A DNA stretch of 64,000 bases from contig CAJTRI010000009.1 of NCBI GenBank assembly GCA_910578615.1, positions 63,079 through 127,078 of the forward strand, read 5' to 3'. The stretch is from an uncultured Duncaniella sp. Its GTDB lineage: Bacteria > Bacteroidota > Bacteroidia > Bacteroidales > Muribaculaceae. Under the pieces are notes generated by a model. That model did no database searches and was not told the origin of the DNA. It saw nothing but the letters and a program-made list of their open reading frames with translations. Below, piece by piece: positions 9,485-19,500 of this stretch. The first letter of the stretch is position 1; each line of letters begins with the position of its first letter. The position numbers and the translations under genes are program-made.

Positions 9485-10585
9485 ATGTATAAAAAAGACC
9501 AACGGGTAGTCATAACACTCGATGCAGGAGGTACAAACTTCGTATTCAGCGCAATGCGTGGCTGCGACTTCATCATTGAACCCGTCACATACCAGTCTAA
9601 CTCCCACGATCTCGACCTATGTCTCTCGACAATGGTAAAGGGATTTCAAGAAGTAATCGATAAACTCGATGAGAAACCGTGCGCCATAAGTTTCGCGTTC
9701 CCCGGGCCGGCCGACTACAAGGCAGGAATCATCGGAGGCTACCTTCCGAATTTTCCATCTTTCCGTGACGGCGTGGCTCTCGGGCCGTTCCTCAAATCCA
9801 AATTCGGCCTTCCTGTCTATATAAATAACGACGGAGACCTCTTTGCCCTCGGCGAGGCCACCGGCGGCGCCCTCAGCGAGATCAACGACAAAATAGAGGC
9901 TCTTGGCGGCACCCGCAGATACAATAACCTGCTCGGCTATACTTTCGGCACAGGACTTGGGATAGGCTCGGTCATAGACGGCCGTCTGAATCTTGGAAAC
10001 AATGCCTGTGTAGAGACATTCTGTCTACGGAACAAATTCGAACCTGAAATAATCGTGGAAGAAGGCGCATCTATCCGCGCCGTAAAAAGATATTACGCCA
10101 CCATAACCGGCTGTGAGCACGAACTGACCCCATACGACATCTTCAAAATAGCCGAAGGAGAGAAAGACGGTGACCGTGATGCAGCCATAAAGAGCTTCGA
10201 AATGTTCGGCGAGGTGGCCGGAGATGCCTTTACCTCGGCCATAACGCTTACCGACTCGCTCGTAGTCATTGGCGGCGGACTCACAGGTGCGATGAAATAC
10301 ATCAAACCCGCACTCCTCAAAGAGCTAAGGTCTACACTGTCCACACGTAGCGGAGAGCCTGTACAACGTGTGCAGATGAATGTCTTTGACCTCGACAACG
10401 AGGAGGAATTCAAACAGTTCGCTGCCGGAAACGCCAGACCTCTCAAAGTCTATGGAACTGACGAGACAGTTATGTATGACCCTACAAAGCGCACGGGAGT
10501 GATGATTTCCAAACTCGGCGCATCAAAGGCCATATCGATAGGTGCATACGTTTTCGCACTGCAAAATCTGGATAACAGGAACTGA
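9485..10585 (+). CDS. ROK family sugar kinase
   Basis: Probably phosphorylates a hexose or aminosugar with ATP in the cytoplasm. The phosphate-binding DAGGT sits at residues 13-17 and the sugar-binding and catalytic segment NNDGDLFALGEA has its aspartate at 116. The ROK core follows through the GGGLTGA motif. At 366 residues it is longer than classical ROK glucokinases (about 300-320). The zinc site CxCGxxGCxE expected in most ROK proteins is replaced by a region around NACVETFCLRNKFEPE. There is no N-terminal helix-turn-helix, so it is a kinase rather than a NagC-type repressor. Its own promoter makes it monocistronic. The exact sugar cannot be told from sequence. Confidence 0.85.
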   Translation: MYKKDQRVVITLDAGGTNFVFSAMRGCDFIIEPVTYQSNSHDLDLCLSTMVKGFQEVIDKLDEKPCAISFAFPGPADYKAGIIGGYLPNFPSFRDGVALGPFLKSKFGLPVYINNDGDLFALGEATGGALSEINDKIEALGGTRRYNNLLGYTFGTGLGIGSVIDGRLNLGNNACVETFCLRNKFEPEIIVEEGASIRAVKRYYATITGCEHELTPYDIFKIAEGEKDGDRDAAIKSFEMFGEVAGDAFTSAITLTDSLVVIGGGLTGAMKYIKPALLKELRSTLSTRSGEPVQRVQMNVFDLDNEEEFKQFAAGNARPLKVYGTDETVMYDPTKRTGVMISKLGASKAISIGAYVFALQNLDNRN

Positions 10586-10639
10586 TTGCATGATGCGCAC
10601 CTTACTTAGATTATTGGGCGGTACCGCATCATAGATCGC

Positions 10640-10697
10640 AACAAACCCCGCATATCCATATCCTTTCAAATCAAGACATGGATATGCGGGGTTTGTT
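10640..10697. terminator. Strong bidirectional terminator between the ROK kinase and tolC-like genes
   Basis: Two perfectly complementary 20-base arms at 10640-10659 and 10678-10697 with an 18-nt loop sit between two convergent genes. The arms contain the CCCCGC core and end in AACAAA and TTTGTT. Confidence 0.85.
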
Positions 10698-10714
10698 CTG
10701 AAACACTTCTTTGA

Positions 10715-12031
10715 CTATTCAGCAAATCCGCTTCGGCCGGTGGCATCCAAATACTGGGCCTCCGACAACTTGAATATTCCGTAGGCAGCTATATAGTCAG
10801 CCTTTGCCTGATGATTAAGCGTCTGCGCATCAAGTAGATCCGCAATGGTGCTTATCCCTGCCTCATAATATGCCTTGTTAAGTCTGAGATTCTCCTCACT
10901 CTGGTCTATGGCCTCGGATGCGATGGCCATCTTTCTGTGTGCGGCTGTAAGATTGTCCCATTTTTCCGACATCCCTATTTCAAGTTTCCGGCTAAGATCG
11001 TCAAGCTCTATGCGGGCATTGTCAAGGGCAAGAGATTTTCGTTTTATAGCGTGTGAGCCTCCCCACCACCCGGAAATAGAAACCGACAGAGTCACCATCA
11101 CGCCTCCGAAATCGTGATTCTGGTTGAAGACATTATGATAGATCCATCCCGCTCCGACTGCGAGTCGGGGAAGGTTGCGCCCCACCTCTATCTTTTTCTC
11201 TATCTGCTTCGCCTCTACATTTTTCACGAGAAGTCTGTGATCGTTTGTCATAAGAAGCGCGTCTGACGAGGCTATATACAACTTCCCGGGATAATCAGGC
11301 ATAGAGTCAGGCACCGAGCATACTATATCCACCCTTGCATCGGTACCAAGACCGACCTGCTGGGCTATAAGCATCTTCATAAGGTCGATACCGTTGTCAA
11401 GGTCTACAAGATCAGCCCGGTAACCGTTGCGTTTCAGCTCCACTTTCAGATAGTCGTTCATGGGCACCACCCCGGCATCAACAGCGGCTTTGACCTGCGC
11501 TCCGAGAGAGTCAAGCATGGTGATAGCGCTTTCCACAGTCTTTTTGGTGGTTTTAAGCGTTACAAGCTGCCAGTAGAGGGCTTCGGTCTGCAATACCACT
11601 TGGTCTGTGCTCTTGGCCTTGCGTATTCTTGCCACCTCCTCGCCCACCTTGGCAAGTTTGTTCCCGTTTATAATCTGCCCACCCATAAACACCGGCTGTA
11701 CGGCCCACACTCCGGCTGCACGGCCCTTGTCAATGATACCGACAGTGAAGAGATCAAGCACATTGTATTGCAGGACGTCGTGGTTCGAACGAAATGCCGA
11801 GAACCCGCCAGAGACCTCGGGAAAATATTTTGTAAAGGCCTCTTTGCGTGTCTCTATCGCCGCACGAAGGTCGTTGTCAGCCGTATGTATCCCCGCATTA
11901 TTGACGAGAGCCATCTGCTTGCACTTTTCAAGCGTGAACACAGAGTCCGTGCGCGCAACCTGTGCAACCGATGTGACGGACGACATCATTGCGACAAATA
12001 TGACGGTATTTGATAATCGAGTCATTCTCAT
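10715..12031 (-). CDS. TolC-family outer membrane efflux channel
   Basis: The outer-membrane exit duct of the RND pump encoded directly upstream. The 438-residue protein has a signal peptide that appears to end near residue 24 (TSVAQ). It shows the duplicated TolC alpha-helical barrel pattern: long amphipathic helices with LEKCKQMALVNN near the start, the repeat mid-protein, and SEENLRLNKAYYEAGISTIADLLDAQ (quoted in part: NKAYYEAGISTIADLLDAQ) near the C-terminus, a hallmark of the family. No lipoprotein cysteine is present. It is the third gene of the operon, 16 nt after the permease, and is followed by the strong terminator. Confidence 0.93.
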   Translation of the reverse strand: MRMTRLSNTVIFVAMMSSVTSVAQVARTDSVFTLEKCKQMALVNNAGIHTADNDLRAAIETRKEAFTKYFPEVSGGFSAFRSNHDVLQYNVLDLFTVGIIDKGRAAGVWAVQPVFMGGQIINGNKLAKVGEEVARIRKAKSTDQVVLQTEALYWQLVTLKTTKKTVESAITMLDSLGAQVKAAVDAGVVPMNDYLKVELKRNGYRADLVDLDNGIDLMKMLIAQQVGLGTDARVDIVCSVPDSMPDYPGKLYIASSDALLMTNDHRLLVKNVEAKQIEKKIEVGRNLPRLAVGAGWIYHNVFNQNHDFGGVMVTLSVSISGWWGGSHAIKRKSLALDNARIELDDLSRKLEIGMSEKWDNLTAAHRKMAIASEAIDQSEENLRLNKAYYEAGISTIADLLDAQTLNHQAKADYIAAYGIFKLSEAQYLDATGRSGFAE

Positions 12032-12047
12032 AGATCTGTCGTTTTAA

Positions 12048-15000
12048 TCATAAAAGATGTGTTTCAAGCGGTTGCCCAAGCGGTTTGTCGGCCCCCTTTT
12101 GCCGTGACTTCATCATGCAGTAAGCAACCGGGATTACCGTGAGTATGAAAACCATGGTTACAGGAGTACCCCAGAATATCACAGCCCCCATAGGCTTCCA
12201 AAGGGCACTGTTCCCGGTCACCATCGGCAATACACCCATGGTTGCCGCAGCCGAAGTCAGAAAGATAGGACGCATCCTTCTTTTCGACGCGTTCAGCACG
12301 GCGTCACGCACTGTCTGCCCCTGATTTCTCAGCTCTTCGGCATAATCAATCAGCACGATGGCGTTTCGCACAAGTATACCCATAAGGGACACTATTCCAA
12401 GCACACATGTCAACGATAAAGATATATCCTGCACAATAAGGCCCATCGCCGCTCCCGGAAGGCACAAAAGAAGAGATATGAGAAGCAGCAGGGATGTATC
12501 GGACTTGGCATAGTGGAACAGAAGGATAAAGAAGATTACAGCCATGGCCATCCCCAGTCCTGACAGGATACCGGGCAATGTATCCATCGTGTTTTCCCAT
12601 TCACCTCCACGAGCGATCTTTACCTGAGACGGCAGATCCATCTTTCCGATACTGTCCATAAGCGCCTCAGTGCGGTCTATGACGTTCACATTACGCTGCA
12701 CCTCTGAGATAAGTGAGACTGTATATACACCGCTCTCATGTGTCAGCATACCGGGATGCCATTGAGGCGTGACTGTCGCAATCTGGCTCAGAGGCACACT
12801 CCCCGGCCCTATCACAGGCATAGGCTCCCCTTCCAGATCATCAGCGTTGCCACGGTCGGAACGGTCTGTTTTAAGTGTCACAGGAATACCATAATCACCT
12901 TCCCACACAGTGGCCACAGGCAATCCGGCGGAATATCTCAAAGCGAGAGTGGTCTCCATTATCAAGGAATTCAGCCCCAGGCGCTCCGACCGGGTCTTGT
13001 CTGGACTTACCAAGGCTGAGGCAAGCGGATTGCCGAGAGACGAACGCACATTTCTCAGTCCGGGGACATGCCGGGCTACGGAAACCACGGAATCAACGAT
13101 ATTTTGCAGGTCTGACGGAGCCAATCCCGAAAATTTAATCTGTATCGGATAATCGGCTGTCGAGTAACTGAGTTGTTTGAATCTCACGAATGCGTCCGGG
13201 AAATAGCTCTCATATTTCTCCGTATATTCGTCCAGCACATCTATTGTGGCATCATTGCTCTCGGTATTGACAATGAACTGGGCAAAATCAGGGCCTCCGA
13301 CCTGGGGCGCGTATGTGGCCTGGAACCTTGGAGAGGAACACCCGTGAAACGATGCTATCGACACCACTCTGGGGTCTTTGGAGAGAATCCGTTCAAGAGA
13401 GTCGGCTACCATAGTCGTGCGTTCTACCGATGTGCCCTGAGGCATGGATATCTCCACGGCAAACTGGTTGCGTTCGGCAATGGGCATCAGCTGGAGAGGA
13501 CGCGAGATGAAAAGCCAGCCTCCGGCCAAAGCACACAGCACACCGACCGCGATAGTGGTCTTAGGCCAAAGAAAGCACTTGTCTATGATCTTGTTATAGA
13601 CATTCTGCATGGAGACGAAGAAACTGAACTTTTTCTTCCCCGACTCTATGGCCTCTCTTTGAAGTTTATAGATAGGTTTCTTGATGAGCCGGTACTGGAT
13701 GAAAGGCACGAGCAACTCAGCGACAAGCAGCGACACAAACAGGATTATCGTCATTCCCCACGGAAAATCCGTGAGAAAGTCTCTGAACATACCTTTTATC
13801 GTAATAAGGAAAGGAAAGAATGTCACCGATATGGCGAGAGTGGCAGAGAAGATGGCCTTGAAAAATTCGGTTCCAGACCTCAGAGTCGCCGAATAGTGAT
13901 CCATCCCCTCCGATATCAATTCCACATAGTCGTCTATAATCACCACGGAATTATCCACAATCATACCCAGCGTGACTATCAGACAGGCAAGGGTCACGGT
14001 GTTAAGCTCTATACCGAAAGCATAGAACAGACCGAGCGATATAAAGATGGCAATCGGTATCGTGGAGGCGGCTATAAGGGCCACGTTGAACGGAAGCAAC
14101 AGCATTATGACCACCACGACCGCTATTATGGCTACGATCAGCTCCACAAGAAAATAGTTTACCGAATCGTTGACCACCACAGGCTGGTCTGTGATTTTGA
14201 ACAAAGTGACACTTTCAGGAATCTCGTTCTTGAAAGCCTCTATCTGTCTGTCTACCTCCCTGCCCATTTCAACTATGTTATATCCTTCCTTCATCTGCAC
14301 GCTGAGAAGTATGCATTTCTGGAAGTTGTTGGTGACATAGCTGTCAGGCTCCGGATATTCCCTCCTCACCTCCGCTATATCTCCGAGCCTGACGACACTG
14401 CCATCAGGAGTGGAAAGAACTATCATCCCGGCAATATCGGCAATGGAACCGGCAGAACTGCCTACTATTATCGGCTGTGTATAATGTCCGTCGCGCAAGG
14501 CGCCTCCCGTAGTCTTGAATCCCTGTGCCAGCAACGTGGCACCTACCGTGGTTTCGGAAAGAGCATAATGTTTTAACTTCTCAGGATTGAGATAGACGGC
14601 AAATTCCTCTTTCTGCGTGCCGCTGACACTCATAGTCCCTACACTCCCGACCGAACGAAGCCTGTCACGAAGCCTGTCCATATAGTCGCCAAGCTCCCGA
14701 TATGTCTTGTCATCGCTCTGCATGGTTATAAGCAAGGCCGATGTGTCGCCGAAGCTGCTCAGGGTCTCCACGGCAAGCACACCCGGAGGGAGTGTGAGCT
14801 TCACCTTATCCATCCCTATCTTGAACTCATTCCAGAACGGCTTGGAGTCTTCTACGTTATCGTCAAGTTCGACAAACACTATGGCCATACCGGCTGTCAC
14901 CCGGGAATGAGTCTTGGTCTTGTCCACCTGCTCATAGGAGAATATATAATCTTCAAGAGGTTTCAACACTTCCTCCTCTATCTGCTCCACAGTAGCACCC

Positions 15001-15203
15001 GGATAGGCAGCGGCTACCACACCCTCACGTATTGTGAAGGACGGAAACTCGTTCTTATCCATCTCTTTCAGAGCATAGATACCGAAGGCTATGAGGACGC
15101 ATACAAGAAGAATCACTTCCTTCCTGTATTTCATTCCCGCCACTACCAATGCATTCGGACGGACGGGCGAACCGGGCTTGGGGTTGGATATATCTGATGC
15201 CAT
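12048..15203 (-). CDS. RND efflux permease, AcrB/MexB/CzcA superfamily
   Basis: The inner-membrane proton-driven pump of the tripartite system. The 1051-residue length, an N-terminal helix (VILLVCVLIAFGIYALKEM), two large periplasmic loops and two six-helix blocks are as in other RND permeases. The helix-4 proton relay reads GMIVDNSVVIIDD, that is Asp-Asn instead of the Asp-Asp of AcrB, a variant common in other RND branches. The second half carries LMGILVRNAIVLIDYAEE. It lies between its adaptor (26-nt gap) and channel (16-nt gap). The cargo could be drugs, bile acids or lipids and cannot be chosen from sequence. Confidence 0.94.
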   Translation of the reverse strand: MASDISNPKPGSPVRPNALVVAGMKYRKEVILLVCVLIAFGIYALKEMDKNEFPSFTIREGVVAAAYPGATVEQIEEEVLKPLEDYIFSYEQVDKTKTHSRVTAGMAIVFVELDDNVEDSKPFWNEFKIGMDKVKLTLPPGVLAVETLSSFGDTSALLITMQSDDKTYRELGDYMDRLRDRLRSVGSVGTMSVSGTQKEEFAVYLNPEKLKHYALSETTVGATLLAQGFKTTGGALRDGHYTQPIIVGSSAGSIADIAGMIVLSTPDGSVVRLGDIAEVRREYPEPDSYVTNNFQKCILLSVQMKEGYNIVEMGREVDRQIEAFKNEIPESVTLFKITDQPVVVNDSVNYFLVELIVAIIAVVVVIMLLLPFNVALIAASTIPIAIFISLGLFYAFGIELNTVTLACLIVTLGMIVDNSVVIIDDYVELISEGMDHYSATLRSGTEFFKAIFSATLAISVTFFPFLITIKGMFRDFLTDFPWGMTIILFVSLLVAELLVPFIQYRLIKKPIYKLQREAIESGKKKFSFFVSMQNVYNKIIDKCFLWPKTTIAVGVLCALAGGWLFISRPLQLMPIAERNQFAVEISMPQGTSVERTTMVADSLERILSKDPRVVSIASFHGCSSPRFQATYAPQVGGPDFAQFIVNTESNDATIDVLDEYTEKYESYFPDAFVRFKQLSYSTADYPIQIKFSGLAPSDLQNIVDSVVSVARHVPGLRNVRSSLGNPLASALVSPDKTRSERLGLNSLIMETTLALRYSAGLPVATVWEGDYGIPVTLKTDRSDRGNADDLEGEPMPVIGPGSVPLSQIATVTPQWHPGMLTHESGVYTVSLISEVQRNVNVIDRTEALMDSIGKMDLPSQVKIARGGEWENTMDTLPGILSGLGMAMAVIFFILLFHYAKSDTSLLLLISLLLCLPGAAMGLIVQDISLSLTCVLGIVSLMGILVRNAIVLIDYAEELRNQGQTVRDAVLNASKRRMRPIFLTSAAATMGVLPMVTGNSALWKPMGAVIFWGTPVTMVFILTVIPVAYCMMKSRQKGADKPLGQPLETHLL

Positions 15204-15229
15204 AATCTTGCCAGCTTATAATCAAGACT

Positions 15230-16303
15230 CTATTTCACGGTAGCCGAGACCTCGGTGCCGGTGCTTACCTTCTGCATACCGGCCACAATCACGCTGTCGC
15301 CACGGCTCAGACCGTTTTTCACCAACACTCCGTCTGATGAGAACTCGTCTGCCGTGACAAATTTCCTTACGGCCCTGCCGTCTTTGACCATCCACACAAA
15401 CTGTCGGTTGTCAGATGCAAGGAGAACCGCCTGAGAGGGAAGTATGAAGGATGCGTCACGGGACTTCGTCCCTTCTTCTTTATCCTTAAAGACCTTTACT
15501 GAACCTATCATGCCCGGAAGTATCTTTCCGTCAGGGTTGGGAATACCGAACTTTACCGTGTATGACCGTGTCAACGGGTCGGCTACAACCCCCTTACGAC
15601 TCAACCGGCCTTTCACTTCAAGACTGTCGAGAGCGTCAAACGTGACAGCGGCCATACAATCATCGCCAAAATCCGATATCTCGTCTTCCGATACCGATAT
15701 GGCTATCTGCATGTCATCTATATTCACGATTCTCATAACAGGCTGTGCGGCTATAACAGTCTGTCCCTCGTCTGACAGTTTCTCCGATACATATCCCGCT
15801 ATTGGCGAGTGTAACGACGCGTCACCCACAGCCCGCCGTCCAAGAGCCGCTGCATTCTCGGCCTGTTTGAGCTTGGACTGCACTTCCACCCACTTGATAT
15901 CCGGCAGGGCATTGGCATCATGGAGTTTCTTCATACGCTGATAAGCGTCTCTTGCCTCTTCAAGCTCCGCCTGGGCTATATTGCTCGCATTGACAAGGCT
16001 CTCGCTTTTCACCTGTGCCAGCAACTGCCCCTTACCAACCTTCTGCCCCACTTTGACATATAGCTTCGTAATCGTTCCGGGCACCGAAAAGCTCACAATG
16101 GAGGATTGGTCAGAATCCACCGTCCCGGAATACACCTTGCCGGCATACCCGGAACCGCCCCCGTCCATGACGGCAACATCCACTTTGGCGGGAGCCATCA
16201 ACGTAGCGGTATCCTTGTTCCTGCACCCGCTCAATACAGACAGTGACATCACTGTGGCCGACAATGCCGCCACAACGGACTTGGTTGAGTTGAAACGTAT
16301 CAT
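15230..16303 (-). CDS. RND efflux periplasmic adaptor lipoprotein (membrane fusion protein)
   Basis: Links the permease to the outer-membrane channel. The frame stays open 35 codons upstream to 16408, but the ATG at 16303 gives a lipoprotein signal with cysteine 27 (VLSGCRNKD), so that start is preferred, giving 357 residues. The barrel-sandwich halves are visible in GTITKLYVKVGQKVGKGQLLAQV and LHSPIAGYVSEKLSDEGQTV (shown in parts), separated by a short coiled hairpin. The beta-barrel and membrane-proximal domain follow. It is the first gene of the operon. No clear TAnnTTTG promoter was found upstream. Confidence 0.93.
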   Translation of the reverse strand: MIRFNSTKSVVAALSATVMSLSVLSGCRNKDTATLMAPAKVDVAVMDGGGSGYAGKVYSGTVDSDQSSIVSFSVPGTITKLYVKVGQKVGKGQLLAQVKSESLVNASNIAQAELEEARDAYQRMKKLHDANALPDIKWVEVQSKLKQAENAAALGRRAVGDASLHSPIAGYVSEKLSDEGQTVIAAQPVMRIVNIDDMQIAISVSEDEISDFGDDCMAAVTFDALDSLEVKGRLSRKGVVADPLTRSYTVKFGIPNPDGKILPGMIGSVKVFKDKEEGTKSRDASFILPSQAVLLASDNRQFVWMVKDGRAVRKFVTADEFSSDGVLVKNGLSRGDSVIVAGMQKVSTGTEVSATVK

Positions 16304-16457
16304 AACCAGATGAATATACAGATTCCTATTCTTCTTGACCGGGCCATATGCCACGGATATAGATTTAAACAAGCCCGGCAGTTGTTTGGTTTCCACTTTC
16401 AATCGCATTCATCAACAAAAGATTACCTGTAAGAGATATCCAAATGTCAGAAAACAT

Positions 16458-16493
16458 CAACCCCCGGTATCATCTCGACACCGGGGGCTGTTG
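16458..16493 (-). terminator. Terminator downstream of the C10 protease gene
   Basis: CCCCCGGT (16461-16468) pairs with ACCGGGGG (16480-16487) between the protease stop and the start of the efflux operon. On the reverse strand the hairpin is followed by a short T-rich stretch. Confidence 0.65.
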
Positions 16494-16521
16494 TTTCAGA
16501 ATTTAGTGTGTTCTTAAAGTA

Positions 16522-19500
16522 TTACATGATTACCTTTATGCCGTTTACTATATAGATACCGGCCGGAAGCTCGACAGAGTTTCTTCCCACTACGAGCGTG
16601 AGCGAAGCCACGCGTATGCCTCTGAGGTCATAGATGTCGAGGCTGCCTTCGGAGGCAGAGTCGATTATCATGAGAGAGCCAGAGCGGGAGATGGTGATAT
16701 CACCGGCTGTAACAGCTTCAACATCCTTGATACCTGTGACAGGATCCTCGTTGCTGACGGCAAACGATGAAGGAGCGGAGCCATTGTTGGCCTTTATGTA
16801 GGCAGTGAAAGGATTAGTAGTACCGGGAGCCTCTGTATCGATCAGGCGGAACTCGCTGCCGGTCTCGTCAAGGGCATATTCTCCCTCGGCATAATCACGG
16901 ACGGCATAGTTGCCGAACATCGAGAATTCCTTGCCGGAACGAACCATTGACTCGGTGGAGGGAGTGGTCTGCACATCAAAGTCGGCAGAAGTGAGATTGT
17001 CACCATCGGCCACTGTCTCCGTGGTCTTGCCTGTGGCTGTGAACAACACATCAGATGTGGCTGACTCAGCCGAAATAGCGGCACCGTTGATACGGATCAT
17101 GTAGGGCACGTTAGCCTCTATAACCTCCTCGTCTGTGAGGGTCTCGGCTTCTGCATCAGCAAAAGAGCGGAGTGAGACGGAATTCTCACCTTCGGCACCG
17201 ATTTTGAATGCCTGACCGCCAACTGTCATTGACGAAGGAGTAAAGGGAAGAACGAGACCAGTCCAGTTGTCATTCAGATTCTCGGTCTTGTGGCCTACGG
17301 GAACAGTGATTGAGATAGTCTTGTCGCCGAGGTTGAAGCTGCCGGGAGTATTGAAGGCATAGTCGGGCGAGAGAGTGATATCGCTCATGGCCTGACGGTT
17401 GCCGCTGGTGTTCAGAATCACATTGTACTTCTCGGTGAGCGCGATATTTGCATCCGATACAAAGATGAGACAGTTGGGGTTGATGCCGTTGAACGACTCA
17501 TCATTGATACCGTTGGCGCGGGGAGCGCGACGGCGTGCCTCGGCAGGGGCAGAACTTGAACCGGCAATGGTGATGCTGGTGAGATTGTTACAACCCGAGA
17601 ACGCATTGGCACCGATCTGATCCACAGATGTGAGTGAGACAGATTCGAGCTGCGAGCAGTTGTTGAACGCATCCTGACCAATGGTCGTCACATTGTCGGG
17701 GATCACGACGCTTGTCAGGCTCTCCATGCCTTCGAAAGCATTTGCGGGAATCTCGGTATTCTCCATTTCCGAAAGGTCAAGAGTTTCGAGATTGTTGAAA
17801 TTGTCACGTATGGCATCAAATGCCTCAGGTGTCACCTCACCACCTACGCTTACTGTGGTGATGTCAGATGCGCTTTCGGAATCCACTGTAACTATATCCT
17901 CCGATGTGAGCTTCGCACCATCAGCCGGAACAAGTGTCACGTCAACAGTAACATCTCCTTGGAGATTGGCAACCGTGTAAACCCCGTTTTCATCGGGAGT
18001 GAGCACAGTCTCAGTAACTGTATATTCGGGATTGGCACCAATCTTGGTCATGACACGGCTTGTTGCCTTGACCTTAGGATCCATATTGTCCACTGTGGAT
18101 TTAAGAACGAATCCATAGTCTTCTCCTTCCTTGAAGAGATTGGGTCTTGCACCAGAGTCTTGTACGAACAGGCTCATATCCACACCTCTCCATATATTCG
18201 ATTCTTCCAAACCGACAAACTCAGGAGCCACTCCTTCCGGGAAATTGATATTGATGGCATAGTGGAACACCACATCTATTATGTGATCCTGCGGATACTT
18301 GGCAGAACCGGGCTGGTAGAATGGATCCGGATCCATCACGATATTGTGCTGACCATATTTGATATAACTTGATGTATATGTAACATCTTTGCCATTGTCA
18401 TAGATCTTATATGCAACACCGGGACGACGGATATGGGCTGTTCTGCTCAAAGTACAGTTAGGAAGACCCAGTGATATGGAAGTAGCCTTACCAACTGGAT
18501 ACGGAATCTTGGTCAGAATAAACACACTTTCATTATAGTTGCATGCACGAGTAGGATCAATCTGGATATTGAAGAACACATCAGATGTCTTCTGACCCAA
18601 AGCGTTCCAATAGTTAGCCTTGCTGTAAGCGTCTTCGGCTCCTCTGGGAACTTCAAGAGTGATATTCGAGGCTGTCAGACCAAAGAAAGGGTCAGAGGAG
18701 GTCACCGGCGGCATAGAACCCTGCATAATGACCTTATTGAGCTTGACACAACCACTGAAAGCCTTATCTCCTACATATTCGACAGTGGCGGGAAGTGTGA
18801 TAGTTGTGAGATTGAAGCAACGATAGAAAGCATCTTCCGATATCTTGGTAAGATTTGCAGGAAGAATAACGGATGTTAGAGCCGCTGTGGTAAAACCACT
18901 GGCAAAGGCATTGGTCGGGATGGCGTTGGCCTTGTCTCCGGCACCCTTGATGGTCACATCTGCAAGATCAAGATCCTTAATGGATGCCGCATTGTCGGCA
19001 AACACTTTGAAATCTGACGAAGAGATCTGTCCGATTACTTTCAGACGTGAGATATTAAGATCGGCTATCTTGGCTGCAAGCTCGCCTTCACGCACATTCA
19101 CAACCTGATATGCACCTTCTCCGGCAGGGTTGACCTGTATAGCGATGTCAAGATCCTCGGTCACGGCCGGGATGGACAGGTTGGCGATAGCGACACCGCT
19201 GAACTTGACCACGCCGTTTACAGCGATGGAGATACGGTCAGCAACCGAAACGGGGGTAACCTTTATATTGAGAGGCATACCGTGGACAGCCTGGGTGACA
19301 GCGCCCTGTATGACAGCGCCCTGCACGGTAGAAGGCATGTTTACAGTATGGTATTTCACCTCGTTGCCAACAGCCTTGATACGGTCTGAGATACTGTCGT
19401 TTGCAGCGTTTACGAGGCGCCATGTCTTCTTATTATAAGAGGTGGCCACACGGACAAAGTTGCCTTCGCGCACCGACGCCTCTTTGACCTGACAAGAGAA

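Noticed and set aside
13173..14576. 467-residue frame on the forward strand inside the RND permease gene
   Set aside because: Composition is rich in His, Arg and Tyr, as expected for an antisense shadow; the permease on the other strand has full family motifs.
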